A DNA stretch of 64,000 nt from Flavobacterium flabelliforme (GTDB taxonomy: Bacteria > Bacteroidota > Bacteroidia > Flavobacteriales > Flavobacteriaceae), in NCBI RefSeq assembly GCF_017948675.1, contig NZ_JAGFBU010000001.1:496001-560000 (forward strand). Reading direction: 5' to 3'. A program made the position numbers and the translations under genes. The stretch's first letter is position 1. Each line of letters begins with the position of its first letter. This document shows, in pieces, positions 1-8,646 of this stretch. The notes beneath the pieces are model-generated. The model made no database searches. It was not told where the DNA came from and saw only the letters and a list, made by a program, of their open reading frames with translations.

Positions 1-298
1 AATTGGTTCAGAATTTAACTACACTACTTTCGAGAATGTAATTACTTACTCGCTCATAAACACAAAAACAGAAACCCTTTTACCGCAATCCTTTTTACCA
101 AAATCTGTTAGCGATTTAATAACAACTCCCTACGGAATTGCGGTAGATCCAATATCATTTAACATTTATATCACCGATGCAGGAGATTATGTGTCTCCAG
201 GAAAATTATACTGTCTTGATAAAGATGGAAACACAAAGTTTACAGTTACTACCGGTGATATTCCAGCTCATATTGCTTTCAAACAAAAATTCAAATAA
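1..298 (+). CDS. C-terminal end of a beta-propeller (YncE/DUF5074-like) surface protein, partial
   Basis: An open frame enters from the left edge (first full codon at position 2) and ends at TAA 296-298, giving about 98 residues. The visible part has a propeller-blade pattern: TPYGIAVDPISFNIYITDAG, then a short strand ending GKLYCLDKDGN. Such repeats occur in YncE/DUF5074 surface proteins of Bacteroidetes, some of which (the BtuG group) bind cobalamin beside TonB receptors. The next gene is 30 bp downstream on the same strand, so they are probably co-transcribed. The N-terminus and any lipoprotein signal lie outside the window. The family call is by pattern only; a vitamin B12 role is inference. 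Confidence 0.6.
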   Translation, partial: IGSEFNYTTFENVITYSLINTKTETLLPQSFLPKSVSDLITTPYGIAVDPISFNIYITDAGDYVSPGKLYCLDKDGNTKFTVTTGDIPAHIAFKQKFK

Positions 299-328
299 CA
301 ATTAATAACCCTTTAAGTAATTCTAAAA

Positions 329-1441
329 ATGAAAAAAATTCTATTTGCTTTGTCCCTAATCTTTACGTTGGCTGCTTGCTCTGATGACGAAATAGTCTCA
401 CCAGAAATTGAAATCACAACACCTAGTGGTGGTTTTGCCGTTGATAAAATGCAATGGCTAAGAATCGCACCGGAATTAAAAAACGCCGACAACGCAACAT
501 ATACTTGGTCTCTAGATGGTAAAGAAATTGCAAACACAGTTAATTTACTTTATACTTTTTCAGAAGCTGGATCTCATAACCTAGTTTTTAAAGTAAAAAA
601 TGAAGGCGGAGAAAACTCAAAAACTTTTACAATAACGGTAAACGAAAAAAGCTACTTTAATAAAATAACTCGTGTATTTGATTATTTACCTGCACCTGGA
701 CAATCCATTAACAAACTTCCTACTGCAACTGCTAACGACACTGATGAAACCATGCGTCTTGCAGCGGAAACAAAATTATCAGCCAATAATATGATTAGTC
801 TTGGTGGTTTTGGTGGTTATGTAACTTTTGGTTTTGACCATACCATAATCAATAAAGAAGGAAATGATTTTATTGTTCTAGGAAATGCTTTTGAAAATAA
901 TGCAGAACCAGGCATTATTATGGTTTCTTACGATGCAAACGGAAACGGTAAAGCTGATGATGAATGGTATGAAATTGCCGGTTCAGAATACAACAAACCG
1001 ACCACGATAAAAAACTATGAAATTACCTATTACAAACCAGAAAGTGAGCCAGTAAGCCCAATTGAAATGAATTACATCAAATGGACAGATAATCAAAACC
1101 AAACTGGATACATTTCTAAAAACCAATACAACAAGCAAAGTTATTATCCTTTATGGAAAGGTGCGACAGTGACATTCAAAGGAACTTTTTTAAAATCTAA
1201 TTTAGAGAAAAAGTCATTTTGGGTTACTCCTGCTTACGAATGGGGATATGCTGATAACTGGTCAAATATGGATGAGAAAGCTCAAATTGATATTAGTTGG
1301 GCTGTTGATAAAAATGGAAAATCTGTAAAATTAGCTGCAATTGACTTTATCAAAGTATACAGTTCTAATCGTGCGGAAAACAGTTCAACTGGTGAAGTTT
1401 CAACAGAAGTTTCTGGATTTACTGATTTAAATTTAAAATAA
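329..1441 (+). CDS. PKD-like cell-surface lipoprotein
   Basis: A 370-aa protein with a lipoprotein signal peptide (MKKILFALSLIFTLAACSDDE; lipobox LAAC, acylated Cys17). The acidic SDDE after the Cys fits the Bacteroidetes lipoprotein export signal, so surface display is likely. Residues about 25-105 form a PKD/Ig-like beta domain (YTWSLDGKEI, AGSHNLVFKVKNEGG). The rest is a beta-rich domain with a DANGNGKADDEWYEIAGSEY stretch that resembles a calcium-binding loop. It follows the propeller gene by 30 bp and is closed by a strong terminator, so it is the last gene of that operon. By analogy with Bacteroidetes TonB-linked loci it may be an accessory ligand-binding protein; the ligand cannot be told from sequence. 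Confidence 0.7.
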   Translation: MKKILFALSLIFTLAACSDDEIVSPEIEITTPSGGFAVDKMQWLRIAPELKNADNATYTWSLDGKEIANTVNLLYTFSEAGSHNLVFKVKNEGGENSKTFTITVNEKSYFNKITRVFDYLPAPGQSINKLPTATANDTDETMRLAAETKLSANNMISLGGFGGYVTFGFDHTIINKEGNDFIVLGNAFENNAEPGIIMVSYDANGNGKADDEWYEIAGSEYNKPTTIKNYEITYYKPESEPVSPIEMNYIKWTDNQNQTGYISKNQYNKQSYYPLWKGATVTFKGTFLKSNLEKKSFWVTPAYEWGYADNWSNMDEKAQIDISWAVDKNGKSVKLAAIDFIKVYSSNRAENSSTGEVSTEVSGFTDLNLK

Positions 1442-1461
1442 ATTTTACTCTATATCAAATA

Positions 1462-1493
1462 AAAAAAGCTTCAGAAAAACTGAAGCTTTTTTT
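1462..1493 (+). terminator. Rho-independent terminator after the PKD lipoprotein gene
   Basis: Stem AAAGCTTCAG / CTGAAGCTTT with an AAAA loop, followed by a T-run; it starts about 20 bp after the stop. The A-run on the left lets it also work on the minus strand. Confidence 0.85.
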
Positions 1494-1543
1494 ATTTATT
1501 AAAACTTTTAAAGGTTTTAAATTAAAGAGGATTTATTAAATAT

Positions 1544-1577
1544 AAAAAAACCTGTAGCAAATGAGCCAACAGGTTTT
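1544..1577 (-). terminator. Rho-independent terminator of the LRR gene
   Basis: Inverted repeat AAAACCTGT (1547-1555) / ACAGGTTTT (1569-1577). The A-run at 1544-1550 becomes the U-run on the minus-strand transcript. It lies about 60 bp past the LRR stop codon. Confidence 0.75.
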
Positions 1578-1638
1578 AACTAAGTTCACTAAAAACGATA
1601 CTAAACCAACAAACAATTATTAAATTATAATGTAATTC

Positions 1639-2493
1639 TTAATCTTCTGATACAATTGCAGTATTTCTATCGGCTTTAACATTTAATAATACAGCAAGTC
1701 CCTGATCATTAAGCATAGTCATATTTAGAGTGTCTAAAAGAGCTAAATCTTTAGAAACAAAACCTTTAAACCTATTGTAAGAAATATTCATTTCTTTTAA
1801 TTTATTTAATTTTTCTAATTCTAGTGGTACGCCACCATTCATTTTATTATCAAACAAGCTAAAATTTTCAAGTGCAACTAAATTTTTAACATCTTTGCTT
1901 AATTCACCTACGAAGTTATTACTATTTAGAAGCAAGGTTTTAATGCTTGTAATCGCATAAAGTGAATTGGGAATGTATCCTTCAATTTGATTGTTAAATA
2001 ATGAAAGTGTTTCTAAATTTCTTAGGTTACCAATATTTTCAGGAAGTTGACCTGAAAGTCCATTCATATATAATTGCAAATCCTTTAAATTAGATAATTC
2101 GCATATTGAAGTAGGAATTTCACCTAAAAACTTATTAAAAGACAAATCTAAAACTCTCAATTCTTTTAATTTTCCAATAAAAGTAGGTATGGTTCCTGAA
2201 ATTTGATTTTTGTGTAAATCTAAAACCTCAAGGTTAACCAAATTTACAATCTCAACTGGAAGTGCACCAACTAAGTTATTGTTTTCTAAATGAATCGCAA
2301 CCACTTTATCATTTTGTACTGTAACACCATTCCAACTAGAAACTGGTGATGACAAATCCCACGTTGTCTTCCATTGTTTTCCATTTGTAGATTCATACAA
2401 TTTTATCAATGCATTTTGCTCTGCAGGAGACACCTTAGCAAACATTGAAAAGGAAAATAATGCGATTAATAATAAGCTGTATAGTTTTTTCAT
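1639..2493 (-). CDS. Secreted leucine-rich-repeat protein (plant-type LRR)
   Basis: A 284-aa protein with a Sec signal peptide (MKKLYSLLLIALFSFSMFAK). The ATG at 2491-2493 is chosen because it puts the signal peptide at the N-terminus; the frame is open further upstream but that adds 19 unconvincing residues. Residues about 65-265 hold about eight 24-residue LRRs of the form LxxLxxLxLxxNxLxGxIPxxI (for example LEVLDLHKNQISGTIP). The N-terminal ESTNGKQWKTTWDL segment resembles the cap found before LRRs in Bacteroidetes surface proteins. No T9SS C-terminal sorting domain is present. LRR domains bind proteins or glycans; the partner is unknown. It is monocistronic with its own terminator. Confidence 0.8.
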   Translation of the reverse strand: MKKLYSLLLIALFSFSMFAKVSPAEQNALIKLYESTNGKQWKTTWDLSSPVSSWNGVTVQNDKVVAIHLENNNLVGALPVEIVNLVNLEVLDLHKNQISGTIPTFIGKLKELRVLDLSFNKFLGEIPTSICELSNLKDLQLYMNGLSGQLPENIGNLRNLETLSLFNNQIEGYIPNSLYAITSIKTLLLNSNNFVGELSKDVKNLVALENFSLFDNKMNGGVPLELEKLNKLKEMNISYNRFKGFVSKDLALLDTLNMTMLNDQGLAVLLNVKADRNTAIVSED

Positions 2494-2807
2494 GATCTTG
2501 ATGTTTTCTTTAACACATTTAAAAATAACATCATTATCGCTAATCAACAAATAAAATCGATGAAATACACAATTAAATAATTAACAAAAATAAAAATCTT
2601 ACATTTATATATGCTTTATTTTATTTTAATTGAACTAATACATGTAAACTCTGCGTTACTAGCATTTTATTAAAACTATTTTTTGTCATAATTTCATTCA
2701 AAAAAAATTAAAAAACTCCTTAGTTTGAAATGCCGCTTGTATATAAAAGGAAAAAGATTTGTCATGAAATAATATTAATTTACACTAATAAATAAGAAAT
2801 TCAACTT
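2494..2807. other. AT-rich intergenic region between the pterin dehydratase and LRR genes
   Basis: 314 bp between two minus-strand genes. It should hold the LRR promoter, but no clean TAnnTTTG box was found. No ORF of note, no strong hairpin and no repeat was seen. Confidence 0.6.
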
Positions 2808-3086
2808 TTATAAAATGCTTTCAATATTTTTGGCAAGATCAATATCTTTATCGGTAACACCATCTTCATCATGTGTAGTTAGACGAATAGTTACTTTATT
2901 GTAGACGTTGAATAGTTCAGGATGGTGATTGGCTTTCTCTGCAAAAAGTCCAACTTGAACTATAAAACCTAAAGCTTTTGAAAAATCTAAAAATTTAAAA
3001 TTTTTCTCTATACCATTATTAATAAATTTCCAGTCTTTAAGTTCTGATAACTCTTTTTGTATTGATTTTTCTGTATACGTTTTCAT
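2808..3086 (-). CDS. phhB: 4a-hydroxytetrahydrobiopterin dehydratase (pterin-4a-carbinolamine dehydratase)
   Basis: 92 aa, close to the usual length of the PCD/DCoH family. It dehydrates 4a-hydroxytetrahydropterin and so recycles the cofactor of phenylalanine hydroxylase. The signature is intact: [16 protein letters not shown] (H54, H55, P56) and [13 protein letters not shown] (H72), which supply the active-site histidines and the conserved Asp/Thr-rich loop. No phenylalanine hydroxylase gene is in the window, so the partner must be elsewhere or the protein has another pterin role. It is divergent from the 3183 gene across 96 bp; TAACTTTA, one mismatch from the -7 consensus, can be read on both strands in that gap. 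Confidence 0.93.
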   Translation of the reverse strand: MKTYTEKSIQKELSELKDWKFINNGIEKNFKFLDFSKALGFIVQVGLFAEKANHHPELFNVYNKVTIRLTTHDEDGVTDKDIDLAKNIESIL

Positions 3087-3182
3087 AATGCATTTTTTTA
3101 TTTTTATAAAGTTAGTTAAATTTTAAAGAATCAGAAATATATTAACTTTATTGATTATTTTTGAAAAATATCTTTTTACAAC

Positions 3183-4331
3183 TTGAATACAGAGTACTCT
3201 TTTACAATTTATAATTCTACTGAACAACTTCCTTCAAACTGGGACAGCATAGCAGTCTCAAGTGTTTTTTTATCTAAAAACTATTTAAAAGTACTAGAAC
3301 AATCATCTCCTGAAAATATGATTTGTCATTATATTGGTATTTTTAAAAAAGAAAAATTAGTTAGTATTGCCCTTTGTCAATTTCTTGATTTAAACAAATT
3401 AGAATCTTTTGGAGAGCGAGATAAATGCATTAAAACTACCGTTAGAAATCTAGTTTTCAAAAACTTTGCCTCACAAGTATTAGTAGTTGGAAATAACATG
3501 TTGACTGGCCAAAACGCATATGCTTTACTAAACGAAATAGAGGAGAAAACCGTAATTGCATTATTACACGAAGCTACTAAAGAATTAAAAAAACGCTACA
3601 AATCAAAAGGGATCACGATCCACATTACTACTTATAAGGATTTTAGTAAAACGCAAATTGAAAACTTTGAAACTTGCGAATTTAAGAATGATTATCAATT
3701 TTCGACACAACCTAATATGATTTTTTATATTAACGAAAATTGGAAAATAGAACAAGATTACATAGATTCTCTTTCAAAAAAATACAGAGATCAATATAAA
3801 AGAGCTCGCAAAAAAGCAGTAGGTATTGAAAAAAGAAAATTACATCTAGAAGAAATAATTTTGCTAGAAGATGCTATTTATGACTTGTATTTTCATGTGG
3901 CAAAAAATGCTCCTTTTAATACTTTTTTCTTACCAAAAAATCATTTCAGAGTTTTTAAAGAAATTTTTAAGGACCAATTTCTTTTCTACGGTTATTTTTT
4001 AAATGAAGAATTAATTGGATTTAATACTTTAATAAAGAACGGAAAAACGATGGACACTTATTTTCTTGGATATAACGATACCATTCAAAGGGAAAAGATG
4101 TTGTATTTAAATATGCTCTACGACATGATTGCCTATTCTATCAAAAAAGATTTTGATGAAATTGTTTTTGCAAGAACAGCTTTAGAAATTAAAAGTTCTG
4201 TAGGTGCTAAACCCGTAAAAATGTACGGAATTATATCGCATAATAATTCGATAGTAAATTCATATATGTCAAAAATATTCAAGTATTTAGAACCTGAAAC
4301 CATTTGGCAAGAGCGAAATCCTTTTAAATAA
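3183..4331 (+). CDS. GNAT/FemAB-like acyltransferase-fold protein, TTG start
   Basis: A 382-aa soluble protein. The frame is closed by TGA at 3162-3164, and the first usable start is TTG 3183 (MNTEYSFTIYNSTEQLPSNW); the next ATG is at residue 47 and would remove the conserved-looking N-terminus. The C-terminal half (about 200-350) has the look of a GNAT/FemAB fold: a basic helix SKKYRDQYKRARKKA, FLPKNHFRVFKEIF, then FYGYFLNEELIGFNTLIKNG, which matches the strand pair flanking the acyl-CoA site. Substrate unknown; peptidoglycan or amino-acid acyl transfer are possibilities only. The gene ends 6 bp from the convergent lipid kinase gene with no terminator between them. Confidence 0.5.
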   Translation: MNTEYSFTIYNSTEQLPSNWDSIAVSSVFLSKNYLKVLEQSSPENMICHYIGIFKKEKLVSIALCQFLDLNKLESFGERDKCIKTTVRNLVFKNFASQVLVVGNNMLTGQNAYALLNEIEEKTVIALLHEATKELKKRYKSKGITIHITTYKDFSKTQIENFETCEFKNDYQFSTQPNMIFYINENWKIEQDYIDSLSKKYRDQYKRARKKAVGIEKRKLHLEEIILLEDAIYDLYFHVAKNAPFNTFFLPKNHFRVFKEIFKDQFLFYGYFLNEELIGFNTLIKNGKTMDTYFLGYNDTIQREKMLYLNMLYDMIAYSIKKDFDEIVFARTALEIKSSVGAKPVKMYGIISHNNSIVNSYMSKIFKYLEPETIWQERNPFK

Positions 4332-4337
4332 TAGTAT

Positions 4338-5213
4338 TTATACAACGGGAATTGCGACTTTCATTTGTTTTGGTAAAATTTCGATATTGAGTTTAGTTTC
4401 AGCTCCACAATATTCACCATCAATTTGAAAACTTACAGGAACATTAGTAGCAATTACTGCTTTAGCAGTAGAAATAATTTCGACATCATTATTATCCAAA
4501 GGCATATTTCCAGTAATAATTTTGCCCAAAACAACTAAATCCATATTCTTTAAAATTACCAATTCAAACTTTCCATCGTCCATTATTCCGTTTGGATTTA
4601 TAGAAACGCCTGTGCCGTATTTTTGTGAATTGGCAATAACAATCATTCTTGCTTCACATTCTACCGTTGGAAAATCACCGGTGATAGTAGCGGTAAATGG
4701 ATCGTCTAAATCAATTAAGGTATTTACTGTTTGCAAAGCATAACCCAATTTTCCTCGAATACTGCTATTTTCATAGTTCTTTATCATTTCAGCATTGAGA
4801 CCAAGATCACTCAAATGAATGCTTTTTTTTCCATTGATGGAAATCATATCCATTTCCATATAGTGATTATAAAATGCAATTGGCAAATTCTCTTCAATTG
4901 TAGTCGGCAAATTTAAGTCTACTGCTAGACCATTTGCAGAACCTGCAGGCAAAATACCAATAATAATATCTTCATCTTCTAGAGCTTCAGCAACCATTTT
5001 TATAGTTCCATCACCTCCAGCCACTATTACTCGCTCTGTTTTATGTGTCTTATAAAATTCTTTTAAGCGATCGCTATCTGATACTCCAGAAGTTTTGAAA
5101 ATGTGGATATTAAAATTTTCCTTTTCTGCAAAAGCAGTTATGGTATTAATTAATTCAGTCTTATCAATACCTCCTGAAATAGGATTTACAACTAGGATAC
5201 AATTATTTTTCAA
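4338..5213 (-). CDS. Diacylglycerol/lipid kinase, YegS/BmrU (DgkB) family
   Basis: A 291-aa cytosolic lipid kinase of the DAGK catalytic family. It has the N-terminal nucleotide-binding VVNPISGG strand, the GGDGT motif (66-70) with VIVAGGDGTIKMVAEAL, and GILPAGSANGLAVDLNLP, where family members usually read LPxGTxNdfA. The C-terminal beta domain FELVILKNMDL...FQIDGEY is typical. These enzymes phosphorylate diacylglycerol or a related lipid at the inner membrane face. The divergent neighbour 64 bp away is an App1-type phosphatase that would catalyse the reverse step. Lipid specificity (DAG, sphingosine or other) cannot be read from sequence. Confidence 0.85.
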   Translation of the reverse strand: MKNNCILVVNPISGGIDKTELINTITAFAEKENFNIHIFKTSGVSDSDRLKEFYKTHKTERVIVAGGDGTIKMVAEALEDEDIIIGILPAGSANGLAVDLNLPTTIEENLPIAFYNHYMEMDMISINGKKSIHLSDLGLNAEMIKNYENSSIRGKLGYALQTVNTLIDLDDPFTATITGDFPTVECEARMIVIANSQKYGTGVSINPNGIMDDGKFELVILKNMDLVVLGKIITGNMPLDNNDVEIISTAKAVIATNVPVSFQIDGEYCGAETKLNIEILPKQMKVAIPVV

Positions 5214-5277
5214 AATTTATTCTGCTTTATTGATTAAAAATCTTTAAATTCATCTACTTTCAAAAGTACTACAATAT

Positions 5278-6246
5278 ATGAAACCAATTTTAAAATTATA
5301 TCGAGGTTACGCAAATGAACAAGAATTAATTGTTATGGGTCATGTTTTTAAACCTACAACTACTGAAGAATATAATTTTCAAAAAAAAAAATTCAAAAAT
5401 GCGAGATCTATTATACGATTATTTAGAATTAAAACACAAAGCAATGCAGATGTTTATTTGAATCACTGTAATACTAAAATTCACACTAAAACGCTAAAAG
5501 ATGGCTACTTTAAGTTTTGCGTTCCATTAGATCAAAATAATGCGTATGGCTGGATTGATTATGAAGTAAGCATCATTTATAATAACGAGGTCATTAGCAC
5601 AACTGAAAGCTATATTAGACCACACAAAGGGAATTTAGGCATTATTTCGGACATTGATGATACCTTTTTGATTTCTCACACCAAAAGCCCTTTAAAAAAA
5701 TTATACATCTTATTATTTAAAAATATAGATAAAAGGAAAGTTTATACCGATGTTGTAACTCATTATCAAGCTTTAAGTACAGCCAAAAGAGACAACAAAG
5801 ATGAATTTAATGTTTTTTTCTATGTATCTAGTAGTGAATGGAACTTATATTATTTTATTAAAAAATTCACTCAAATTCATAATTTACCTAAAGCAGTTTT
5901 ACTTCTAAAAGACATTAAAACAAGTTTAAAAGATTTTTTATGGACTGGTAGAGGAGATCACAACCACAAATTTGAAAAGGTAAAACACTTATTAGAATTT
6001 TACCCCAATTTACAATATATACTTCTAGGTGATGATTCCCAGCAAGATGCTTTTTTATATGAAGCAATATGCAAAATATTTCCCGTTACTGTAAAAGCAG
6101 TTTACATTAGACAAACCGGAAGCGTTAAAAAAGAAAAAGTAATCACTGTTTTAAAAAATTTAGAAACTTTAGATGTTTCTGTATGCTATTTCAAAGACAG
6201 TAGCGAAGCTATTGCACATTCAAAAGCTATTGGAATAATAGAATAA
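5278..6246 (+). CDS. App1-like phosphatidate phosphatase (DUF2183, HAD-type)
   Basis: 322 aa. Residues about 10-110 form a beta-rich N-terminal domain. The conserved App1 catalytic region starts at GNLGIISDIDDTFL, giving the HAD-type DxDxT motif (D125, D127, T129). Later elements are FFYVSSSEWNLYYFI, LLLKDIKTSLKDFLW and YILLGDDSQQD, as in the App1/DUF2183 family. Yeast App1 is a Mg-dependent phosphatidate phosphatase making diacylglycerol; bacterial members are little studied. Divergent pairing with the lipid kinase suggests a DAG/PA interconversion unit, an inference from context. It is followed at once by a bidirectional terminator. Confidence 0.85.
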   Translation: MKPILKLYRGYANEQELIVMGHVFKPTTTEEYNFQKKKFKNARSIIRLFRIKTQSNADVYLNHCNTKIHTKTLKDGYFKFCVPLDQNNAYGWIDYEVSIIYNNEVISTTESYIRPHKGNLGIISDIDDTFLISHTKSPLKKLYILLFKNIDKRKVYTDVVTHYQALSTAKRDNKDEFNVFFYVSSSEWNLYYFIKKFTQIHNLPKAVLLLKDIKTSLKDFLWTGRGDHNHKFEKVKHLLEFYPNLQYILLGDDSQQDAFLYEAICKIFPVTVKAVYIRQTGSVKKEKVITVLKNLETLDVSVCYFKDSSEAIAHSKAIGIIE

Positions 6247-6279
6247 AAAAAAGAGTCCCGTTTTAGGACTCTTTTTTTA
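6245..6279. terminator. Bidirectional terminator between the App1-like and ABC-F genes
   Basis: Stem AAGAGTCC (6251-6258) / GGACTCTT (6266-6273), with A-run and T-run flanks. It serves both convergent genes. Confidence 0.85.
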
Positions 6280-8187
6280 TTAGGCATTATCTATCTCTTC
6301 TTGAACTAATTCCCAATCGAGAAGTAGTTTGTCTAATTCTGCTTTTTTCTTATTGTATGCAGTAAAAAACTTAGCATCTTCTATGTGTTTGTCATAATTA
6401 GAAGCAAGCATTTTATCATCTTGCTGAATATCTCTTTCTAATTGTTTGATTTGACTTTCAACTTTACTTAATTTATTTTGCAAAGCCTTCCCTTTTTTCT
6501 GATCTTCATAAGAGGCTTTATTACTTTCTTTTGGCGAAGTCGCTTTTTGAGCATCTTTTTTCTCCACTTCACGCATATTTTCCATATTGCGCTGTTCCAA
6601 AAAGTAATTGATATCTCCTAAATATTCTTTTATTTTTTGGTCTTTAAACTCGTACACTAAGTTTGACATTCCTTGCAAAAAATCCCTATCGTGAGAAACT
6701 AACAATAAAGTTCCACCAAATTTTTGCAATGCTGCTTTCAATACGTTTTTAGATTTTATATCCAAGTGATTCGTAGGCTCATCCATCAACAATACATTGA
6801 TAGGTTGCAAAAGTAATTTACAAAGCGCTAAACGGTTTCTTTCTCCTCCAGAAAGCACTTTTACCTTCTTTTCTACATCATCACCTCTAAACAAGAAAGA
6901 ACCCAGCATATCACGTACTTTCATACGATTTGTATCTGCTGCTGCATCTTCCATCGTTTGAAGTAAGGTAATTTCGCCATCCAAATATTCTGCTTGGTTT
7001 TGTGCAAAATAACCCAATTGTACATTATGCCCTAGTTTAATATTTCCTTGGTATTCAAACTCATCTACAATAGCTTTGATAAAAGTAGATTTACCTTGAC
7101 CATTTTGTCCCACAAAAGCAATTTTACTTCCGCGCTCTACTAAAAGATTAATATCTTTTAAAATGGTTTTACCACCATAACTTTTAGTAACATTTTCTGC
7201 TTCTATCACTACTCTTCCTGGCTCTTTTGAAACTGGGAATGTAATATTCATCACAGAATTATCATCTTCATCAACTTCTATGCGCTCTACTTTGTCTAAT
7301 TTCTTTATTAAAGACTGTGCCATAGAAGCTTTAGAAGCTTTCGCACGGAACTTTTCGATTAACTTCTCCGTTTCTTCAATTTTTTTGGCTTGATTCTTTT
7401 GTGTAGCCAATTGCTTTTCACGAATTTCATGACGCAATTCTAAATATTCTGAGTAAGGCTTATTGAAATCGTATGCTTTTCCTAATGAAATCTCGATAGT
7501 TCTATTAGTTACATTGTCCAAGAACATTTTATCGTGAGATACAATCACTACAACTCCCGCATAATTACGCAAAAAACTTTCTAACCAAATAATACTCTCA
7601 ATATCCAAGTGATTGGTTGGCTCATCCAGCAATAAGATATCATTAGATTGCAACAACAACTTAGCTAATTCAATACGCATTCTCCATCCACCAGAAAAAG
7701 TCTCGGTTTGATTGTCAAAAACTTCACGTTTAAATCCTAAACCCAGTAAGATTTTCTCTGTATCACCTACATAATTATAACCACCAAGCAATTCAAATCG
7801 ATGGGTGTAATCAGATAAATCTTCTATAATTTGACTGTACTCTTCACTTTCATAGTCTGTACGAGTAACCAATAAATGATTAATTTGTTCAAGCTTTTTT
7901 TCTACAATTTTAATTTCTGTAAATGCTTCATAGGCTTCTTCCAAGACAGTTCTTCCTTCTTCAAAATCGATATCTTGACGTAAGAATCCCATTTGAACTT
8001 CTTTCTCTGTTGCAATCTGACCAGAATCGGGTTTGAAATCTCCAGCTAGAATTTTAAGCATTGTTGATTTTCCAGCACCGTTTTTTCCAACAAGACCAAC
8101 TCTGTCTCCAGCACCCAATCGAAAGGTAACTTCTTCAAATAAATAAGAACCGCCAAAGGAAACAGATAAATTGTGTATATTAAGCAT
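6280..8187 (-). CDS. ABC-F family ATPase, ribosome-associated type
   Basis: 635 aa, two ABC ATPase domains in one chain with no membrane segments. Domain 1 has Walker A GKNGAGKST (34-42), signature FSGGWRMR and Walker B DILLLDEPTNHLD. A charged linker follows (about 245-300, EEWxx-like interdomain helix KKIEETEKLIEKFRAKASKA). Domain 2 has GQNGQGKST, LSGGERNR and VLLMDEPTNHLD. The C-terminal 90 residues are a coiled coil (KGKALQNKLSKVESQIKQLE) of the ABC_tran_CTD type, as in Uup/YdiF members. ABC-F proteins act on the translating ribosome at the E-site or tRNA; the subfamily (EttA, Uup, YbiT or resistance) is not settled by eye. Confidence 0.92.
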   Translation of the reverse strand: MLNIHNLSVSFGGSYLFEEVTFRLGAGDRVGLVGKNGAGKSTMLKILAGDFKPDSGQIATEKEVQMGFLRQDIDFEEGRTVLEEAYEAFTEIKIVEKKLEQINHLLVTRTDYESEEYSQIIEDLSDYTHRFELLGGYNYVGDTEKILLGLGFKREVFDNQTETFSGGWRMRIELAKLLLQSNDILLLDEPTNHLDIESIIWLESFLRNYAGVVVIVSHDKMFLDNVTNRTIEISLGKAYDFNKPYSEYLELRHEIREKQLATQKNQAKKIEETEKLIEKFRAKASKASMAQSLIKKLDKVERIEVDEDDNSVMNITFPVSKEPGRVVIEAENVTKSYGGKTILKDINLLVERGSKIAFVGQNGQGKSTFIKAIVDEFEYQGNIKLGHNVQLGYFAQNQAEYLDGEITLLQTMEDAAADTNRMKVRDMLGSFLFRGDDVEKKVKVLSGGERNRLALCKLLLQPINVLLMDEPTNHLDIKSKNVLKAALQKFGGTLLLVSHDRDFLQGMSNLVYEFKDQKIKEYLGDINYFLEQRNMENMREVEKKDAQKATSPKESNKASYEDQKKGKALQNKLSKVESQIKQLERDIQQDDKMLASNYDKHIEDAKFFTAYNKKKAELDKLLLDWELVQEEIDNA

Positions 8188-8217
8188 GTATTATGGTTTT
8201 ATTCCTTTTTGAATATG

Positions 8218-8225
8218 TAAATTTG
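8218..8225 (+). promoter_or_regulatory. Candidate -7 promoter element for the DUF983 gene
   Basis: TAAATTTG is an exact match to the Bacteroidetes TAnnTTTG box, 35 bp before the chosen ATG. The -33 region is only T-rich (TTTT at 8197-8200), so support is partial. Confidence 0.45.
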
Positions 8226-8260
8226 TAACTCCAAAAAAGGAAAAATTAAATTTTTTGCAA

Positions 8261-8644
8261 ATGTTAAAAAAAGGATCCAAATTATATAGCATTTTAACAG
8301 GAACTTGTCCTAAATGTCAGAATGAGAGTATGTATTTCGACAAAAACATACTTCATTTGGATAAAATTTTAAAAATGAACGATACTTGCAGTCATTGTGG
8401 ATTAAAATATCAAATCGAACCCTCTTTTTTTTATGGCGCAATGTATGTTAGTTATGGTCTAAATGTCGCCATCGGAATCGCTGCTTTTATCATTTCATTT
8501 TTGTTTTTTAGCTCCAGTCTAAAAGTAGCTTTTATAGTAATTATTGCAGCTATTGTTTTATCATTTCCATTTGTTTTGCGTTGGTCTAGGAACATTTACA
8601 TTAACATGTTTGTTTCCTATGATCCAAAAACAAATTTAAAATAA
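8261..8644 (+). CDS. DUF983 family membrane protein with zinc-ribbon-like cysteines
   Basis: 127 aa. ATG 8261 is preferred to the in-frame TTG at 8255 because the ATG follows a promoter box at usual distance and gives the family's typical MLKKGSKLYS start. The N-terminal part has two CxxC pairs (CPKCQNE and CSHCGL) that look like a zinc ribbon, followed by two membrane helices (about 66-88 and 90-110). This is the DUF983 layout; family members often sit near cytochrome oxidase genes, but none is here. Function unknown. It is convergent with the FAD oxidoreductase, with a gap of two bases. Confidence 0.85.
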   Translation: MLKKGSKLYSILTGTCPKCQNESMYFDKNILHLDKILKMNDTCSHCGLKYQIEPSFFYGAMYVSYGLNVAIGIAAFIISFLFFSSSLKVAFIVIIAAIVLSFPFVLRWSRNIYINMFVSYDPKTNLK

Positions 8645-8646
8645 TA

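Noticed and set aside
2494..2550. 19-residue extension before the LRR protein signal peptide
   Set aside because: It would bury the signal peptide; the ATG at 2491-2493 is better.
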